Assembly (NCBI RefSeq): GCF_020921035.1 | Contig: NC_063158.1 | Span: 25,840,178 to 25,904,177, forward strand | Length of the DNA: 64,000 nt | From: Rhodamnia argentea | Taxonomy: Eukaryota > Streptophyta > Magnoliopsida > Myrtales > Myrtaceae | Direction of reading: 5' to 3' | Shown: piece by piece, positions 60,338 through 64,000 of the stretch | How positions within the stretch are numbered: position 1 is the stretch's first letter | Layout of the letters: each line of letters begins with the position of its first letter | Position numbers and translations under genes: made by a program | Notes under the pieces: model-generated | Database searches by the model: none | What the model was told of the DNA's origin: nothing | Seen by the model: only the letters and a program-made list of their open reading frames with translations

Positions 60338-61341
60338 TCACTTGATTCTAGCAAATTCAAGAGTCAGCCCCTTGATTGATATATCCAGTTTAATCACTGC
60401 CTTTACGGCAATGTGCCCGTGAACTTGCGCTTCCTTCTTTGCGCCTTCTTTAGGCTTGTCCCCTCGCTCTTTCGGTTTTTCTGCAGCCGGTGCGTCCTTC
60501 TTTCCGCCCTCTTTTGGTTGATCCCCTTCCTTCTTCTTCTCTGCCTTCTTCGGCTTCTCGCCTTCTTTCTTCTTCTCGGGCTCCTTCTTCTTCTCAGGGC
60601 TCCTTCTTCTTACGGCAATGTGCTTGTGAACTTGCGCTTCCTTCTTTTCGCCTTCTTTATGCTTGTCTCCTCCTCCCTCTTTCTTTTTCCCACCTTCTTT
60701 CGGTTTTTCTGCAGCCGGTGCGTCCTTCGTCTTTTCGACCTCTTTGGGTTTATCCCCTTCCTTCTTCTTCTTCTCTGCCTTCTTCAGCTTCTCGCCTTCT
60801 TTCTTCTTCTCGGGCTCCTCCTTCTTCTCAGGGACTATCTCGATGCTCTCCACTGTTTCTCCGCCTTTGCGGCGTATTTTCTCAAGGATTCTCTCAGGGC
60901 AACAGCTTACCACATTGATTAGCACCTTGTTCTGCTTCTCATCGTACCTTTGGTCTCGGATTTCTCTTGTTCCCAAAATGATAACACCGATAAATGAACT
61001 TAGTTTCCGCTCTACAGCTGAATTTTGGTACTAAAATTCACAAACACAATACTACAAACAGAATCTAATTCACCCAGGTCCTCATCCTAAATTCGTAATT
61101 AGAATAGGAACAATGTGTCAAAGACTTCCAATTTCGGAAGAAACAGAATTACCGGCTACGAAATACGACAACCGGGATTAGAAATCCAGACACACAATCG
61201 TTAGTTCATTACGACTTCACAAAACATCTAGCAAGAACGACCATTAACACAGGCAAAGTGAGACTCACCAGGGAATTTGCAGATCACTTCCTTGATCTTC
61301 TTGTAGCAGCGATAGCACTGCAGGTCAACCTTCATGATCAT
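60338..61341 (-). CDS. HMA-domain protein (HIPP/Pi21-like), copy B, without CaaX
   Basis: Paralogue of copy A. Exons 61341-61269 and 60963-60338 give 232 aa. The HMA half is kept: VDLQCYRCYKKIKKV with both cysteines, then EIRDQRYDEKQNKVLINVVS. The linker is much longer and is almost only Lys, Glu, Pro and Gly, built from an internal duplication of about 190 bp (60413-60600 against 60610-60800) containing repeated KKKEGEKPKKAEKKK-like words. The Tyr/Pro-rich tail and the CTVM box of copy A are missing; the frame instead ends in unrelated residues (LEFARIK). Homology to copy A fades near 60405, and a Copia-type remnant begins at about 60335, so the original 3' end has been lost or replaced. Without CaaX the product would not be prenylated. 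Promoter and first exon are well kept, so expression is possible. It may be a decaying gene. Confidence 0.75.
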
Positions 61342-61686
61342 TGTTACCTTCTACAGTCCACAGTCACACACACATACGCACAAACACAGAGAAGGTAAGT
61401 TAGCAAACACAAGCAAAGATCTTTTTGTACTCTGCAAACAAAACGAAGATAAAAGAAGAGAGAAGCATGGCTCTTTCTGACATCAGAAGAATGAGAAAAA
61501 TTCTATCTTTTTACACAGGAATAGTCTTTCTATCGGTTACAGATAAAGGGTCTTGATCAATTGAAAGAACGAGGGAGATAACATGCACCTTTTCAGCCAT
61601 TGCTCTCGTCTCCAGTGAGCTTTCGCGAGATCCGATCTCTCAAGCTTTAGGAGGAATATGACTGATAGTGAAATGATTCCCTCCTC

Positions 61687-61711
61687 CCTCTCTCTCTCTC
61701 TCTCTCTCTCT
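61687..61711. repeat. (CT)n microsatellite upstream of HMA gene copy B
   Basis: CT run of about 25 bases, paralogous to 53047-53074. Confidence 0.85.
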
Positions 61712-63884
61712 GAAGAATGAAAGCTCAAGGGAGAAAGGCAGAGAGATTACAGTAAACTGAAGGGGGAAGATCAAAAGAGGGTCGCGTCCATATAAAACGA
61801 GGACAAGAAGTTCTCGCAACGTGTGAACAGCTAAGCTTTCCGGACGGCTCCGAATGGGAGGGCGACGCGTGTCGGATCGCGGGAGAATACCACGCTGTCG
61901 TTTGATGGCTGTCAAGATATTGTTGCTGTATGAGAAAATTCAGTGCGTTCACCGAATGTACTCAGGGCCATTGAAATTTGGATCCTTCCTCCATGAAGCT
62001 CGACGGTTGAGATCGTCAGATGAATGCCGGATGCTCCCATCGGTCCGTGTAGTAATAATTGTTTTTGCTGGGTTGGTTGTGGGGTCCGATGTTTGCCGAC
62101 TCTTTTCGGATCTTTTCTTGATCTGCATGTTCTGGTGCTCGATGGAAACTATCCACCTTCCAATTCTCTCTGGTGGAGCTCACTAAACCAGAAAAACAGA
62201 CAAATAAAAAGTAAAAGCGATGTCGATTACGGCACGTCGTTTCGTTCAGTTGCAATAATTGACTGGGGGGAGAGTCATGCCAGTCACCTTCAATACACAG
62301 CAACTCATGGAAAATGAACATTGCTACAAGTAAGCGTCATATTTTCGGTGTCGAATTAGTACTTACCGACATCCTTCGAGTGCAAATCGAACTAAAAATA
62401 AATGTGGGTGGTCTTTGTACTTGTGACCCGCCAATAATGCTATTGACACTTTAGGCTCGTTTGGTGATTCGTTATATGGCTAACTTGGTGCACACCACAT
62501 TTATTTTGCGAAATCTGTCGGGCTCAAGATTGGTCTTTTTGCAGCTTCATGTATCAAATGAGATGCAACCCCATGAACTCAAAGGTCAGTCATGTTTTAA
62601 GTCTTGCCATTGTCATGCAATGCTAACCGCGCTCCAAAGCTCTTCGCATCACGATTTTTGTTTCACGGCGAATTCCGAGCGAGGACGACGCTAAGAATAG
62701 GTTTCTGAGTACCAAATTCGTAATCCCCGAGAGAAAATTCAAGTGGGTGAGCATGTTCCTCAACACCCGAAGAAGGCACGGGTACAAATCCCCACACATT
62801 TCGCGAATTCTCCCAAGGATGGACATGTGATTCGCTAATTGCTCCACGTGTGTGTCATGAGGTGAGGTATACAGGAGATCGGATCCAATTGTTGACCAGA
62901 ATGCAAATCAAACGGTGTTGAACTGATCTCAGCGGAAATCGCCGGTCTCTACAGTCAATTGTCGACAGGGCCCGAATACGATTTGGCGGGGCTCCGATCC
63001 ATTTAACCGGTCACCAGTGGGAAAGGTTTGACTCTTCTTGTTTTCTTAACGTGGGTGCTGACAAGGGACAACGTGTGCATGAATGGGATGATCTGCTTTT
63101 GTATCGTGGCTTCTTAGCTGGCTTCCGTGTCTTTAAAGAGTTCTCTCCTTTTTGACCAAACAATTAATATGGAACCTTAAGCCATCATTAGCCCACCAGT
63201 TGAACAAATTGGAATTGACCTCTTGTCAATCATGCTTGAGAAAATTGGAAAAAGATTGGAGATTTTTATATCTAAGTTCGCGCTCGGGTTTCGGCTTTTG
63301 GAAGAAAAATCCGAGATTATAACTTTCGACTTTCAATAATTTGATTGAAATTGCGCTTTGAAGAGACCTTGATCGCATGTAAGAAAATAGTTTACTGTGA
63401 ATTAAGGTGATCGAAATTGAACTCATCTAGCTCTACTTTCGAAAATCCGAGATTATAATTACCGTAAATTGATTGAAATTGTGATTTGGAGAGACCTTAG
63501 TCACAAACGAAAAAAGGGTTTACTGTAAATTCAGGTGGTTGATTCATGTAAGGCCAATTTGGTAAGAGTTTACAGCAATTAGTAAAAGGCCGATGGTTGA
63601 TGGTCGTAGACTAGACATAAAGTCTGCAATCTACACCCATCCAAGCTTGGAAATTCATGGAAAGTGTTGATTGAAAGTTGGCGGATGGTAAAGAAAAAGG
63701 TAGAAACAGATCGCCTGGCCGCATTGAATAAATTTCATAGTACTTTTAACGCTGGTGTCTAGTATAACAATCTACATAAGTACTTTTCTTCCCATTTTTT
63801 ATTGCACTTTTCGATATAAGTAAGATCGTACCAATAAGTTCGCGGAATATGAAGGACAAAGATGATAGTAAATACACGTAAAAA

Positions 63885-64000
63885 GGAAAAAAATTTAAGA
63901 AAAACCTAAATATATTGTAATTGTGCCAATTCAATTTTAAACTTTTTTATTTTGTCAATTGTGTCATAAACCTTTTGTATTTGTGCCAATTCAGTCAATT
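63885..64000. repeat. Left end of the large fold-back element, cut by the window end
   Basis: Starts ggaaaaaaatttaagaaaaa and matches 56953-57075 base for base apart from small differences. The remainder lies outside the window. Confidence 0.6.

Larger units (their letters stand above)
60835..64000 (+). repeat. Segmental duplication 2, copy B
   Basis: Direct copy of 52160-57075. It preserves the empty CACTA target site at 62549-62551 and lacks ~40 bases present near 56072-56112 in copy A. The alignment runs off the window end. Confidence 0.9.

Noticed and set aside
60413-60922. Long plus-strand open frames opposite the HMA genes (also 51982-52360)
   Set aside because: They are shadows of the Lys/Glu-rich repeats on the coding strand, giving artificial Leu/Phe/Ser-rich proteins.

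Overview
This is nuclear DNA of a core eudicot plant. Genes have short exons and GT-AG introns, long AT-rich spacers carry fold-back elements, and every recognised protein is a plant orthologue. The abundant low-complexity fold-back repeats of the type 'aaa-gtcctaaacc...ttgccaattcaatcctaaac', with GC-rich cores, resemble what I know from Eucalyptus and other Myrtaceae. The family assignment is an inference; the genus is not proven. I see no CRISPR array, prokaryotic operon or organellar insert, and no clearly new multi-gene system. The value of the window lies in solid gene models and in two segmental duplications that record a layered history of element insertions.

Layout. 0.2-0.7 kb: an unrecognised two-exon minus-strand gene. 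2.9-7.4 kb: NAR1, cytosolic Fe-S assembly, ten exons, 474 aa. 10.1-11.8 kb: RAMP4/SERP, an ER translocon-associated protein of 68 aa whose ATG is alone in its coding exon. 12.7-15.3 kb (minus): a serine-rich coiled-coil protein of the gar2-like family. 16.7-23.5 kb (minus): a BAH plus Agenet chromatin reader with a 4.1-kb intron. 27.1 kb: a plastid-targeted Ycf33/DUF751-like membrane protein. 27.7-33.3 kb: repeat-rich spacer with no gene I can support.

33.3-45.3 kb is a direct tandem duplication of about 5 kb. Each copy carries a DUF4408/DUF761-type gene: copy 2 is intact (280 aa), copy 1 has a one-base frameshift. Transposon insertions differ between the copies, so each copy supplies empty target sites for the other. 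46.2-48.5 kb (minus): FRS10-like FAR1-related factor. 49.9-51.0 kb: TPK1-type vacuolar two-pore K+ channel, divergent from FRS10.

51.8-64.0 kb is a second direct duplication. It carries two heavy-metal-associated (HMA) genes of the HIPP/Pi21-like type. Copy A keeps its C-terminal CaaX box. Copy B has an expanded lysine-rich linker and an unrelated tail without CaaX, next to a Copia-type gag remnant. Copy A is interrupted by a 1.6-kb CACTA transposon with a 3-bp target duplication; it contains a promoter and transit-peptide-like fragment, and copy B preserves the empty site. The right flank ends in a fold-back element that is older than the duplication.

The genes are unrelated housekeeping and regulatory loci and do not form a pathway. 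Exon borders were set by reading splice sites and checking phase by hand; transcript ends are not determined.
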